Positions 1 through 5,701 of a stretch of 23,004 nt of DNA are shown here, piece after piece. The translations under genes and the position numbers were made by a program. The notes under the pieces were generated by a model that saw nothing but the letters and a program-made list of their open reading frames with translations, searched no databases and had not been told where the DNA came from. Location: NCBI GenBank assembly GCA_035601195.1, contig DATNOU010000102.1, forward strand, positions 1 to 23,004, written 5' to 3'. This DNA comes from JAIBJP01 sp035601195 (GTDB lineage: Bacteria > Actinomycetota > Thermoleophilia > Gaiellales > Gaiellaceae). Within the stretch, counting starts at the first letter, position 1, and each line of letters opens with the position of its first letter.

Positions 1-1
1 C

Positions 2-697
2 GCCGCGGAAGCAAAGCTCGTCGTCGAGCCGGCGACGCTCGGCTTCGGCCGCGCGAGCGGCAAGGCCTGGAGCACGTCGCGCACGATCACGGTCAGGAAC
101 GTCTCGCGCCAGACGCTCGAGATCGGGTTCGCGTCCGTCGCCGACCAGCCCTCCGCGATCGGCTTCACCGCCGAACCGTCCCACCTGAATCTCGTGCCGG
201 GTGCGTCGGCCCAGGTGACGCTCGGGATCTCCGCCGCGCAGTTGAGCGTCGGTGCCAGCGGGGTTCTCCTCGCGACCGCCGACGGCGCCCCCCCGGCGCG
301 GGTGCCGTGGGCGGTCGGCAATCGCCCTGTCGGGTCTGCACCGCTCGTCGGATCGGTCAGTCTTTCCAACTGGGAGTTCGAGCCCTCGAAGGCGGCGCCT
401 GCGGTGCTCGCGTTTCGCGCCGGGCGCGCCGACTCCGGTGACGGGGAGATCGAGCCCGTCGGGCTCCTTGACGTGGAGCTCTGGACTCCAGAAGGCAAGA
501 AGCTCGGTCTCATCGCCCGTCTGCGGGATCTGCTGCCCGGGCGCTACGCGATCGGCCTCACCGGCCGAGACGCGCTGGGCAAGGTGCTCCCCGCCGGGAT
601 GTACGTTCTCAGGCTGCGCGCGCAGCCGGTCGACGCGGACGACGGCACGCTTCCGTCGACTGCCCAGACCGTCATTCGCATAAAGGAGCGCTCGTGA
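2..697 (+). CDS. C-terminal part of an exported multidomain protein, possibly an S8 (subtilisin-like) protease
   Basis: The reading frame is open from the first bases of the window, so the gene is truncated at its 5' end and only about 231 residues are visible. The first 100 or so residues look like an Ig/Fn3-like beta domain (alternating hydrophobic strands, a V-R-N-V-S type strand, then V-P-G-A-S-A-Q-V-T-L). The last 70 resemble a FlgD-type Ig-like module (L-P-A-G-M-Y-V-L-R-L). Such tails are common on secreted subtilases, but no catalytic domain is in view, so the protease call is inference only. The TGA stop overlaps the GTG start of the next gene by 4 nt, which suggests translational coupling to the dehydrogenase. 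Confidence 0.7.
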   Translation, partial: AAEAKLVVEPATLGFGRASGKAWSTSRTITVRNVSRQTLEIGFASVADQPSAIGFTAEPSHLNLVPGASAQVTLGISAAQLSVGASGVLLATADGAPPARVPWAVGNRPVGSAPLVGSVSLSNWEFEPSKAAPAVLAFRAGRADSGDGEIEPVGLLDVELWTPEGKKLGLIARLRDLLPGRYAIGLTGRDALGKVLPAGMYVLRLRAQPVDADDGTLPSTAQTVIRIKERS

Positions 698-1968
698 CGA
701 CTGTCGAGGCACCTCCTTCCCACCTGAAGGAGAACCCATGGGAAATGGCCAGGAGCCAGCTGCGACGCATCGCGGGGCTCATCGACGTGAGCGACAGCAT
801 GCTCAACGTCCTGCTGGAGTGCAAGAAGTGCGTGTCCGTCTCGATTCCGACGCGGATGGACGACGGTTCGGTGCACGTTTTTGAGGGATTCCGCGTCACG
901 CACAACGTGGCGCGCGGGCCCGCGAAGGGCGGCATCCGCTACCACCAGGACGTCACGCTCGAGGAGACCAAGGCTCTCTCCATGTGGATGACGTGGAAAT
1001 GCGCCCTGATGGGCCTCCCGTTCGGCGGCGCCAAGGGCGGCGTCGTCGTCAATCCGAAGGAGCTGTCCGAGGACGAGCTCCAGCGCATGACGCGCCGCTA
1101 CACGAGCGAGATCATCAACCTGATCGGGCCGGAGGTCGACATTCCCGCGCCGGACGTCGGAACGGGGTCGCGCGAGATGGCCTGGATCTTCGATACCTAC
1201 TCGATGAACAAGGGCTACTCGGTGCTCGGCGTCGTCACGGGGAAGCCGCTCGAGATCGGCGGGTCTCTGGGCCGGGTCGAGGCGACCGCGCGTGGCGCCG
1301 CCTTCTGTATTCGGGAGGCACTGCGCAAGGAGGGACATGAGGTTGCCGGGCGGCGTATGGCCATCCAGGGGTTCGGCAACGTCGGCCGCAACCTCGCCCT
1401 GATCCTCGCCGACCAGGGCGTAAGCATCGTCGCCGTCTCGGATTCGAGCGGCGGCATCTACAAGCCTGACGGCCTCGACGTGGCCGCCGCCGTCGAGCAC
1501 AAGCGGACAAACCGTTCGTTCGACGGCTTCGAAGGGGCGGAGGCGATCACGAACGAGGAGCTTCTCATCCTCGACTGCGACGTCCTCGCTCCGTGCGCGC
1601 TCGAGCAGGTCGTCACCGCCGAAAACGCCGACAGGGTGAAGGCGCGCATCGTGGCCGAGGGAGCGAACGGCCCCGTCACGCCGGAGGCCGACCAGATCCT
1701 CGACGAGCGCGGCGTGCTCGTCCTTCCCGACGTGCTCGCCAACGCGGGCGGCGTCGTCGTTTCCTACTTCGAGTGGGTCCAGGGCCTCCAGGAGTACTTC
1801 TGGAAGGAGTCCGAGGTGAACGCGAAGCTGAACGACATCGTCACGCGAGCGTTCGCCGAGACGTGGCGGGAGCACGAAGAGCGAGATATCTCCATGCGGC
1901 AAGCGGCGTACGCGATCGCTGTCGGACGCGTCGCCGAGGCGACGATCACGCGTGGCCTCTACCCGTAA
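694..1968 (+). CDS. gdhA: Glu/Leu/Phe/Val dehydrogenase, most likely glutamate dehydrogenase
   Basis: Catalyses reversible NAD(P)-dependent oxidative deamination of an amino acid, most likely glutamate to 2-oxoglutarate and ammonium, in the cytoplasm. At 424 aa it has the normal length of the compact hexameric family. Visible motifs are the K-G-G-I-R-Y-H substrate loop near residues 78-84, the catalytic lysine in G-G-A-K-G-G (K114), P-A-P-D-V-G-T near 163, and the Rossmann loop Q-G-F-G-N-V-G near 226. The start is GTG at 694, preceded by AAAGGAG, and overlaps the preceding stop. The substrate among Glu, Leu, Phe and Val cannot be fixed by eye; glutamate is the commonest for this size and motif set. 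The next gene starts inside its 3' end. Confidence 0.93.
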   Translation: MTTVEAPPSHLKENPWEMARSQLRRIAGLIDVSDSMLNVLLECKKCVSVSIPTRMDDGSVHVFEGFRVTHNVARGPAKGGIRYHQDVTLEETKALSMWMTWKCALMGLPFGGAKGGVVVNPKELSEDELQRMTRRYTSEIINLIGPEVDIPAPDVGTGSREMAWIFDTYSMNKGYSVLGVVTGKPLEIGGSLGRVEATARGAAFCIREALRKEGHEVAGRRMAIQGFGNVGRNLALILADQGVSIVAVSDSSGGIYKPDGLDVAAAVEHKRTNRSFDGFEGAEAITNEELLILDCDVLAPCALEQVVTAENADRVKARIVAEGANGPVTPEADQILDERGVLVLPDVLANAGGVVVSYFEWVQGLQEYFWKESEVNAKLNDIVTRAFAETWREHEERDISMRQAAYAIAVGRVAEATITRGLYP

Positions 1969-2203
1969 CCACCGGGTCACGCTCTTCCACGCAGCCGACT
2001 GCCACCTGTGCGAGAGCGCCCGGCGGGTGCTCGCCCAGGCGCGAGCTGAGCTCCCGTTCGAGTTCGAGGAGGTCGACATCACCGACGACGCCGACCTCGA
2101 GCGTCGCTATCGCGAGCGCATTCCCGTCGTCCTCGTGGACGGCGAGGAAGCCTTCACCTACTTCGTCCACCCGGACGGGTTGCGGCGTCGCCTGGGCGGC
2201 TGA
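1952..2203 (+). CDS. small glutaredoxin-like (thioredoxin-fold) protein
   Basis: 83-residue protein with a beta strand (R-V-T-L-F-H) followed by a C-H-L-C dithiol motif at about residues 17-20, then E-E-V-D-I and the cis-proline segment I-P-V-V-L-V-D-G-E. This is the layout of the short glutaredoxin-like proteins (DUF836 group) that act as thiol-disulfide oxidoreductases or redox partners. The GTG start lies 17 nt inside gdhA, so the two are co-transcribed. Glutaredoxin-like genes directly before rex are common in actinomycetes, which fits a redox-homeostasis cluster. The physiological partner is unknown. Confidence 0.82.
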   Translation: MASTRNHRVTLFHAADCHLCESARRVLAQARAELPFEFEEVDITDDADLERRYRERIPVVLVDGEEAFTYFVHPDGLRRRLGG

Positions 2204-2252
2204 CGCTTGCCAGGCGCCTTCGTTCTGCCGGCGACCGCGGGGGCCGTGCAGT

Positions 2253-2258
2253 TATCCT
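2253..2258 (+). promoter_or_regulatory. -10 box (TATCCT) for a leaderless rex transcript
   Basis: TATCCT lies 8 nt before the ATG at 2267, with no purine-rich ribosome-binding site between them. The geometry matches several other starts in this window and suggests transcription starting at or next to the start codon. It also favours 2267 over the upstream TTG at 2207 as the rex start. Confidence 0.45.
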
Positions 2259-2266
2259 GGGACGCG

Positions 2267-2923
2267 ATGGCCGTCCGGGTCGCAAGCGAAAGCGAGGGGC
2301 GCACTCCCGAACGGCTCACCGTTGGAGTCGCCGCCCGTTTGAGTCAGTACCTCCGTGTCCTCACTCAGGCGCGCAAGATGGGCGAGGAGCGGATCTCCTC
2401 CCAGGAGATCAGCGAGTACACGAACATCAACGCGACCCAGATCCGCCGCGACCTGTCGGCGTTCGGCAAGTTCGGCAAGCGCGGCGTCGGCTACAACATC
2501 GACGGTCTCATCGCCGAGATCCGCAAGATCCTGCGGACGCAGGGACAGCACAACATCGCTCTCTTCGGCGCCGGCAGGCTCGGCCAGGCGATCTCGAGCT
2601 CGACGATTTTCGCCGACCACGGCTTCAACATCGCCGCCGCCTTCGACACCGACACGGAGAAGGTCGGCCAGCCGATCGGCAACTCGCGCATTCGCGACTA
2701 CCGCGAGCTCACCGAGGTGATCCGCGAGAAGAACATCATCGTCGCGGTGCTTGCGGTCCCGCCAGAGGCGGCCCAGCAGGTCGCCGACGACGTGGTCGAA
2801 GCAGGCGTGAAGATCATCTTCAACTACACGGAGGCCCTGCTGCACGTCCCGTCCGACGTGACGGTGCATACGACCAGCCCTGCGGTTGAGCTGCTCTACG
2901 CGCTCTACTTCTACCTCACGTGA
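2267..2923 (+). CDS. rex: redox-sensing transcriptional repressor Rex
   Basis: Rex represses genes for NADH oxidation and fermentation or respiration and leaves DNA when NADH/NAD+ rises. The 218-aa protein has an N-terminal winged helix (I-S-S-Q-E-I-S-E-Y-T, then R-R-D-L-S-A-F-G-K-F-G-K-R-G-V-G-Y, residues about 40-80) and a Rossmann domain with F-G-A-G-R-L-G-Q (about 98-105). The C-terminal helix L-L-Y-A-L-Y-F-Y-L is the domain-swapped dimer helix. I chose ATG 2267 because the family begins about there and a -10 box sits 8 nt upstream; TTG 2207 would add 20 unconserved residues. The last codons and stop lie in a 20-bp sequence repeated at 4328-4347, so rex appears to be the integration target of a mobile element. 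Confidence 0.95.
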   Translation: MAVRVASESEGRTPERLTVGVAARLSQYLRVLTQARKMGEERISSQEISEYTNINATQIRRDLSAFGKFGKRGVGYNIDGLIAEIRKILRTQGQHNIALFGAGRLGQAISSSTIFADHGFNIAAAFDTDTEKVGQPIGNSRIRDYRELTEVIREKNIIVAVLAVPPEAAQQVADDVVEAGVKIIFNYTEALLHVPSDVTVHTTSPAVELLYALYFYLT

Positions 2924-2927
2924 TCGG
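2908..2927 (+). repeat. left copy of rex 3'-end direct repeat (candidate attL core)
   Basis: These 20 bp span the last four rex codons, the TGA stop and a few bases beyond. They match 4328-4347 at 19 of 20 positions; the single difference turns TGA into TAA. A gene 3' end duplicated in direct orientation on the far side of an accessory segment is the usual footprint of site-specific integration. Confidence 0.6.
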
Positions 2928-2979
2928 GCGTCCGGCCTTCCGCGTAACCACGCGGAACATCGGCCCTAGCGGCGCCGCG

Positions 2980-2997
2980 CGTCTACGCTCGTCTACC
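2980..2997 (+). repeat. paired GTCTAC direct repeat, copy 1
   Basis: Two CGTCTAC units begin at 2980 and 2990, one helical turn apart, 52 bp after the left rex repeat. The same paired unit recurs at 4194 and 4371. The rest of the 2924-3141 gap holds no gene that I can support apart from the -10 box at 3130. Confidence 0.55.
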
Positions 2998-3129
2998 GCG
3001 CCAGCGCCTCGACGCGGCGACGGGAGAAGCCGCCGCCGCTCTGAGCCGCCAGGGGTGTCGGCAGAGAAGCGGCAAGATCGGACAGGTCCCTAGCCTGTCT
3101 GAGTGGGGCGGGCCAGAAGCTTCTCCGGT

Positions 3130-3135
3130 TAGACT
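3130..3135 (+). promoter_or_regulatory. -10 box (TAGACT) for a leaderless transcript
   Basis: TAGACT sits 6 nt before the ATG at 3142, with no ribosome-binding site between. The same hexamer and spacing occur before the minus-strand gene starting at 5430. Confidence 0.45.
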
Positions 3136-3141
3136 CTGAAC

Positions 3142-3516
3142 ATGTCGCTGACGTGGGGTGGGATCAAGCGGCTCGTTCGGCTGCAGGCTGTAGCCGACCA
3201 GTTAGCCGTCATCGTCCACCAAGATCAGGCCACGGCCACCGGCGGCCGTGGTCTCAATCTCAGCGTCATCCTCGATGAGCTGATCGACGAAGCGCATGAG
3301 GCACTCCGAGACGCCGATCCCGACCTGACCGAAGAGTTCAAGCGCATCGTGACTGAGAGTAAAGCTGCGCGGCTGCCCCTCGCCGCGCGCGCCAGCCTCC
3401 TTGCGAGTTGGCTCGACGGAGCGGTCGAGGCCGAGACGATGGAGGTCCGCATCCGTATGGGAGACGATCGACGGCTACGAGGGACGCTCGTGTCGAACGC
3501 AGTTAATCGCGGCTAA
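3142..3516 (+). CDS. uncharacterised protein, 124 aa, in accessory patch
   Basis: I do not recognise this protein. It is predicted soluble and mostly helical, with charged amphipathic stretches (I-K-R-L-V-R-L-Q-A-V-A-D-Q-L; L-D-E-L-I-D-E-A-H-E-A-L) and no cysteines, signal peptide or membrane segment. An acidic central helix region is followed by a basic C terminus (M-G-D-D-R-R-L-R-G-T-L). The ATG at 3142 is supported by a -10 box ending 6 nt upstream. A strong Shine-Dalgarno (AAGGAGG, 3515-3521) overlaps its stop and leads into the next gene, so the two form a small operon. The gene lies between the two rex-tail repeats, so it is probably cargo of an integrated element. Function unknown. Confidence 0.65.
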   Translation: MSLTWGGIKRLVRLQAVADQLAVIVHQDQATATGGRGLNLSVILDELIDEAHEALRDADPDLTEEFKRIVTESKAARLPLAARASLLASWLDGAVEAETMEVRIRMGDDRRLRGTLVSNAVNRG

Positions 3517-3530
3517 GGAGGCTCTGCGGC

Positions 3531-3821
3531 GTGGAAGAATTTACCAACGGCATATCCCACAGCATGGAGGACAGGATGAACGACAAAGCTACGAAGGACA
3601 CGACCAATCCCAAGCCCACCGCCCTTCCTCCGGAGGTACTGGATGCATCCGACCCGCCGACGGTCCCGGCGGAGCGACCGCTGCACCTACGCGTCTTGGG
3701 AGCAATGATTGATGGGCAAGTCGACGAAGCGCGGGTCGACCGGGCGCTCACGTTTGCGCAAGAGATTTACGAGCTCGAGACTGCCAATGCTTCTCTCGAC
3801 AACTATCGCTCGGCGTCCTGA
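3531..3821 (+). CDS. uncharacterised small protein in accessory patch
   Basis: Up to 96 aa from GTG 3531, which has AAGGAGG nine nt upstream. An equally good internal start is ATG 3576, with GGAGG at 3566-3570, giving 81 aa. The N-terminal half is polar and proline/threonine-rich, so probably disordered. The C-terminal half (L-R-V-L-G-A-M-I-D-G-Q, then V-D-R-A-L-T-F-A-Q-E-I-Y-E-L-E) should be helical. It has no cysteine, signal peptide or transmembrane segment. It follows the 3142 gene after 14 nt and is probably co-transcribed. Both genes use more A/T-ending codons than the flanking housekeeping genes, consistent with acquired DNA. Function unknown. Confidence 0.55.
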   Translation: MEEFTNGISHSMEDRMNDKATKDTTNPKPTALPPEVLDASDPPTVPAERPLHLRVLGAMIDGQVDEARVDRALTFAQEIYELETANASLDNYRSAS

Positions 3822-4193
3822 GGGCTGAATCCGAGCCCCAGCTAGCCCAGCAGGCGATTCGGCAAAGATAGCCGCTTTCCGATTCCGATTTTGGGCGTCT
3901 TCCTGACCATTGCTTTTGCCTAGCCCGGCGACGGGCAAGATCGACACTGAGGCTGGAGAGAAGAGGCCGGGGCGCCTGGTCCTACGGCTGCGGCCACCGT
4001 AGGCCCGCTCCCGGGGTGACAGGCAGAAGGCTCGCCCCGACCTCTTATCGAGACGGTCGGCGCTCGCGGCCGCAAACTTGAGCGCTCGGTCCGGGCGGGC
4101 GCGTGCGGCCCCCACCGGGCGGTCGTGGTGCGGCGACGCTGACGGCGGCGCTGCTGATCCTGCTTACGACGATAAAGTGTGTGCGGCTCCCCT

Positions 4194-4220
4194 CGTCTAC
4201 CCACCGTCTACCCGGACGCG
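4194..4220 (+). repeat. paired GTCTAC direct repeat, copy 2
   Basis: GTCTAC units start at 4195 and 4206, 11 bp apart, followed by GGACGCG. Over 27 bp it matches copy 3 (4371-4397) at 23 positions. It lies on the island side of the right rex-tail repeat, where a P-arm integrase site would be expected. Confidence 0.55.
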
Positions 4221-4327
4221 CCGAAACCGGGGGAATCAGGGGGACGGCGCTCCTATCGGAATCTTGAGAATCCCTGCATAAGCGGGTTTCCCCCGGACGC
4301 CGACGGACGCGGTTCAGACGTCGCTGC

Positions 4328-4347
4328 CTTCTACCTCACGTAATCGG
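4328..4347 (+). repeat. right copy of rex 3'-end direct repeat (candidate attR core)
   Basis: 19 of 20 bases are identical to 2908-2927, in the same orientation, but not preceded by rex coding sequence. It is flanked on both sides by paired GTCTAC repeats. It probably marks the right boundary of the patch, or the junction between two tandem integrations. Confidence 0.6.
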
Positions 4348-4370
4348 CCCGGCCGATAGTCGGGTTGCCC

Positions 4371-4397
4371 CGTCTACCCCTCGTCTACCGAGACGCG
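4371..4397 (+). repeat. paired GTCTAC direct repeat, copy 3
   Basis: GTCTAC units start at 4372 and 4383, followed by AGACGCG. It stands 23 bp after the right rex-tail repeat, much as copy 1 stands 52 bp after the left one, so copies 1 and 3 may be equivalent sites of two successive insertions. Confidence 0.55.
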
Positions 4398-4489
4398 GCC
4401 TGCATTATCTCGGCACGCTTGTTGGCGCGATAGCCATCACCGTTGCCAGCGAGCGGCCGGAGCATGGCGGGCTACGGGCAGCTGCGTCT

Positions 4490-5041
4490 CTAGCCGTTCT
4501 CTGCAAGCGGTCTGTACCGGGCTGCCTTGAGAATCAGGGTGACGAACGTGAGCTTCTCGCCGCCGACCATTCCAGTCACCCGCCAGCACCCCTCGGTCGG
4601 AAAGGAGATTCCACTCGGCTGGAAGCCTTTCATCCCGTAGCCCGAAGGAATGAACGCAGTTAGCGGCGGAGCGCTTGCATCTAGCCTGTGGCCCGTGATC
4701 GCGAGCTTCCCTCGCACCCCCCGGTACCACGGCCATTTCATCCCCACGGAGCCGTCGGCCACGACGTAGCTCGGTTCGGCGATGACGACGTTGTGCGGCC
4801 ACATGGCGGTCCACATCGCCCCGTTTCCGTGATTCATCCCCGTTGCGTTGTCTGGCGGCGTCCGCTCGTTCGGAAGCGTCAGAGGGCACGTTCCCTTGAC
4901 CTGCGCCACCGCATCGGCGTTAGGACCTGCGGAGCTCGCCTGCGGCGTTGGGGACTGGACATGTGTCGCGTCGGATCTACCAAACCAGCCACCGAGGATG
5001 GCGGATGCCGCGACTAGGAGGAAGACGCGAAAAGCGGGCAC
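4490..5041 (-). CDS. conserved secreted protein of unknown function
   Basis: 183 aa from a GTG at 5041. An N-terminal hydrophobic stretch (F-L-L-V-A-A-S-A-I-L-G-G, about residues 6-17) is a signal peptide or membrane anchor, followed by a Ser/Pro/Ala-rich linker. The mature part has paired cysteines (K-G-T-C-P-L and E-G-C-W-R-V-T-G), a W-T-A-M-W-P segment, K-W-P-W-Y-R-G-V-R-G-K-L and G-Y-G-M-K-G-F-Q-P-S-G. This aromatic/glycine pattern resembles exported proteins of unknown function that I recall from soil bacteria, with an extracytoplasmic beta-rich domain. It stands alone; a probable terminator at 5150-5196 separates it from the upstream minus-strand gene. No enzymatic motif is recognisable. 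Confidence 0.8.
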   Translation of the reverse strand: MPAFRVFLLVAASAILGGWFGRSDATHVQSPTPQASSAGPNADAVAQVKGTCPLTLPNERTPPDNATGMNHGNGAMWTAMWPHNVVIAEPSYVVADGSVGMKWPWYRGVRGKLAITGHRLDASAPPLTAFIPSGYGMKGFQPSGISFPTEGCWRVTGMVGGEKLTFVTLILKAARYRPLAENG

Positions 5042-5149
5042 ACTTGTCTTACGGCCGCCGTGAGGGTTCCGTTCCCGGCGATGGGGTGGGGGCGGCCGCT
5101 ACCTTCGAGCGCCCGCGCGCGTTCGGGTCCCGCGCCAGGCCTTCTCGCG

Positions 5150-5196
5150 AAAAAACGCCCTCGTTCAGGGGTACCCCGCAATTCGGGGGATAGGGC
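5150..5196 (-). terminator. probable rho-independent terminator after the 5245-5430 gene
   Basis: Read on the minus strand, an outer 5-bp stem (5192-5196 with 5157-5161) encloses an inner CCCCG/CGGGG hairpin (5184-5188 with 5174-5178), and a run of six T (5155-5150) follows. It lies downstream of the small minus-strand gene and upstream of the secreted-protein gene. The outer stem is short, so confidence is moderate. Confidence 0.45.
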
Positions 5197-5244
5197 ATGA
5201 CGCCTCGTTTTTGCAGACCGCGTCTGCCCGCCGATGCAGGCGGC

Positions 5245-5430
5245 CTAGCCTCGAAACTCCTGGCCCTCGGCTTCGAGCCGAGCCTTGTCCTCAGGCTGCA
5301 CGGGGGTATGGAACCGTCCGGGGATGTACCAGCGGAACGCGCGACCGAGGGTGCTTCGCTGACAGATGCACTCAGGCGGGCAACCGCACCTGAGTCCGAG
5401 CGGGTTGTGAATCCGCGCAACCAGAGACAC
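5245..5430 (-). CDS. cysteine-rich miniprotein, paralogue of 7095-7241
   Basis: 61 aa from GTG 5430. The core R-I-H-N-P-L, C-G-C-P-P-E-C-I-C, G-R-A-F-R-W-Y-I-P-G-R-F-H aligns without gaps to the protein at 7095-7241, with 19 of 36 residues identical, including all four cysteines. That conservation shows that both are translated genes. The C-x-C-x3-C-x-C knot suggests metal or Fe-S binding, or a disulfide knuckle; no function can be assigned. There is no signal peptide. The charged tail (P-E-D-K-A-R-L-E-A-E-G) is absent from the paralogue. A TAGACT -10 box lies 6 nt before the GTG and a probable terminator follows at 5150-5196, so it looks monocistronic and leaderless. Confidence 0.72.
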   Translation of the reverse strand: MSLVARIHNPLGLRCGCPPECICQRSTLGRAFRWYIPGRFHTPVQPEDKARLEAEGQEFRG

Positions 5431-5436
5431 GGCGGG

Positions 5437-5442
5437 AGTCTA
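5437..5442 (-). promoter_or_regulatory. -10 box (TAGACT) for the 5245-5430 gene
   Basis: On the minus strand TAGACT is followed by 6 nt and then the GTG start. The hexamer and spacing are identical to those before the gene at 3142. TTTGACG lies further upstream, but the 9-nt gap is too short for a normal -35 element. Confidence 0.45.
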
Positions 5443-5604
5443 CGCCCGTTTCGTCAAACCCTCGTAGGGCCCCGTCCTGTTCTGTAGGCAGGATTCAGTT
5501 GATGAGGCTTTGCCGCGCCTGGGGCCCCAAAGTCGCCAGATCGGATGACATCACTCGAAAAGAGCTAAAGCCTCCTGGCCCTGCGGTCGAACTAGGGAGT
5601 AATC

Positions 5605-5684
5605 AGAGGGGGAGACAGGTCATCCTCGGGAGAGGCCGCAACTTCCGAGGTGCGAGTACCTTCTCCCCCTCTTTTCTGCTTTTT
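5605..5684 (+). terminator. large plus-strand hairpin followed by T-rich tract (terminator or end of a small RNA)
   Basis: A perfect 11-bp inverted repeat (5605-5615 with 5662-5672) is extended by 4 bp (5617-5620 with 5658-5661) past one bulged C. It encloses a second 6-bp stem (5624-5629 with 5645-5650). TTTCTGCTTTTT follows at 5673-5684. The T-tract is on the plus-strand side only, so it should end plus-strand transcription. No plus-strand gene lies just upstream: 5431-5604 has no protein that I can support. It may terminate an unannotated RNA or block transcription from entering the convergent lytic transglycosylase gene, whose stop is 18 nt further on. Confidence 0.5.
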
Positions 5685-5701
5685 AGGTTGTGTGGACGCG
5701 G

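Larger units (their letters stand above)
3822..4489. other. 668-bp stretch without a supportable gene
   Basis: Open frames here are short, lack convincing starts and translate to low-complexity Arg/Pro/Ala-rich sequence. The stretch holds two paired GTCTAC repeats (4194-4220, 4371-4397) and the right copy of the rex tail (4328-4347). I see no tRNA, no integrase remnant I could name, and no clear terminator. Confidence 0.6.

Noticed and set aside
544..2082. Long minus-strand open frame antisense to gdhA
   Set aside because: Mirror of the dehydrogenase codons in high-GC DNA; the translation is Arg/Asp/Val-rich with no domain, while the plus strand encodes a clear enzyme.
3687..4281. Several open frames on both strands in the patch
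   Set aside because: Arg/Pro/Ala-rich translations, no start signals and no recognisable domain; judged to be non-coding.
5208..5227. GCAGAC/GTCTGC hairpin next to TTTTT, looking like a terminator
   Set aside because: The T-run precedes the hairpin on the plus strand and reads as A-run on the minus strand, so it is on the wrong side for either direction.
5405..5420. TTGTGAA sequence resembling half of a Rex operator
   Set aside because: The second half is not a matching inverted repeat, and it lies inside the coding region of the small minus-strand gene.
5197..5487. Plus-strand 96-codon open frame
   Set aside because: It overlaps the minus-strand miniprotein, whose paralogue supports the other strand; this translation shows no motif or good start.
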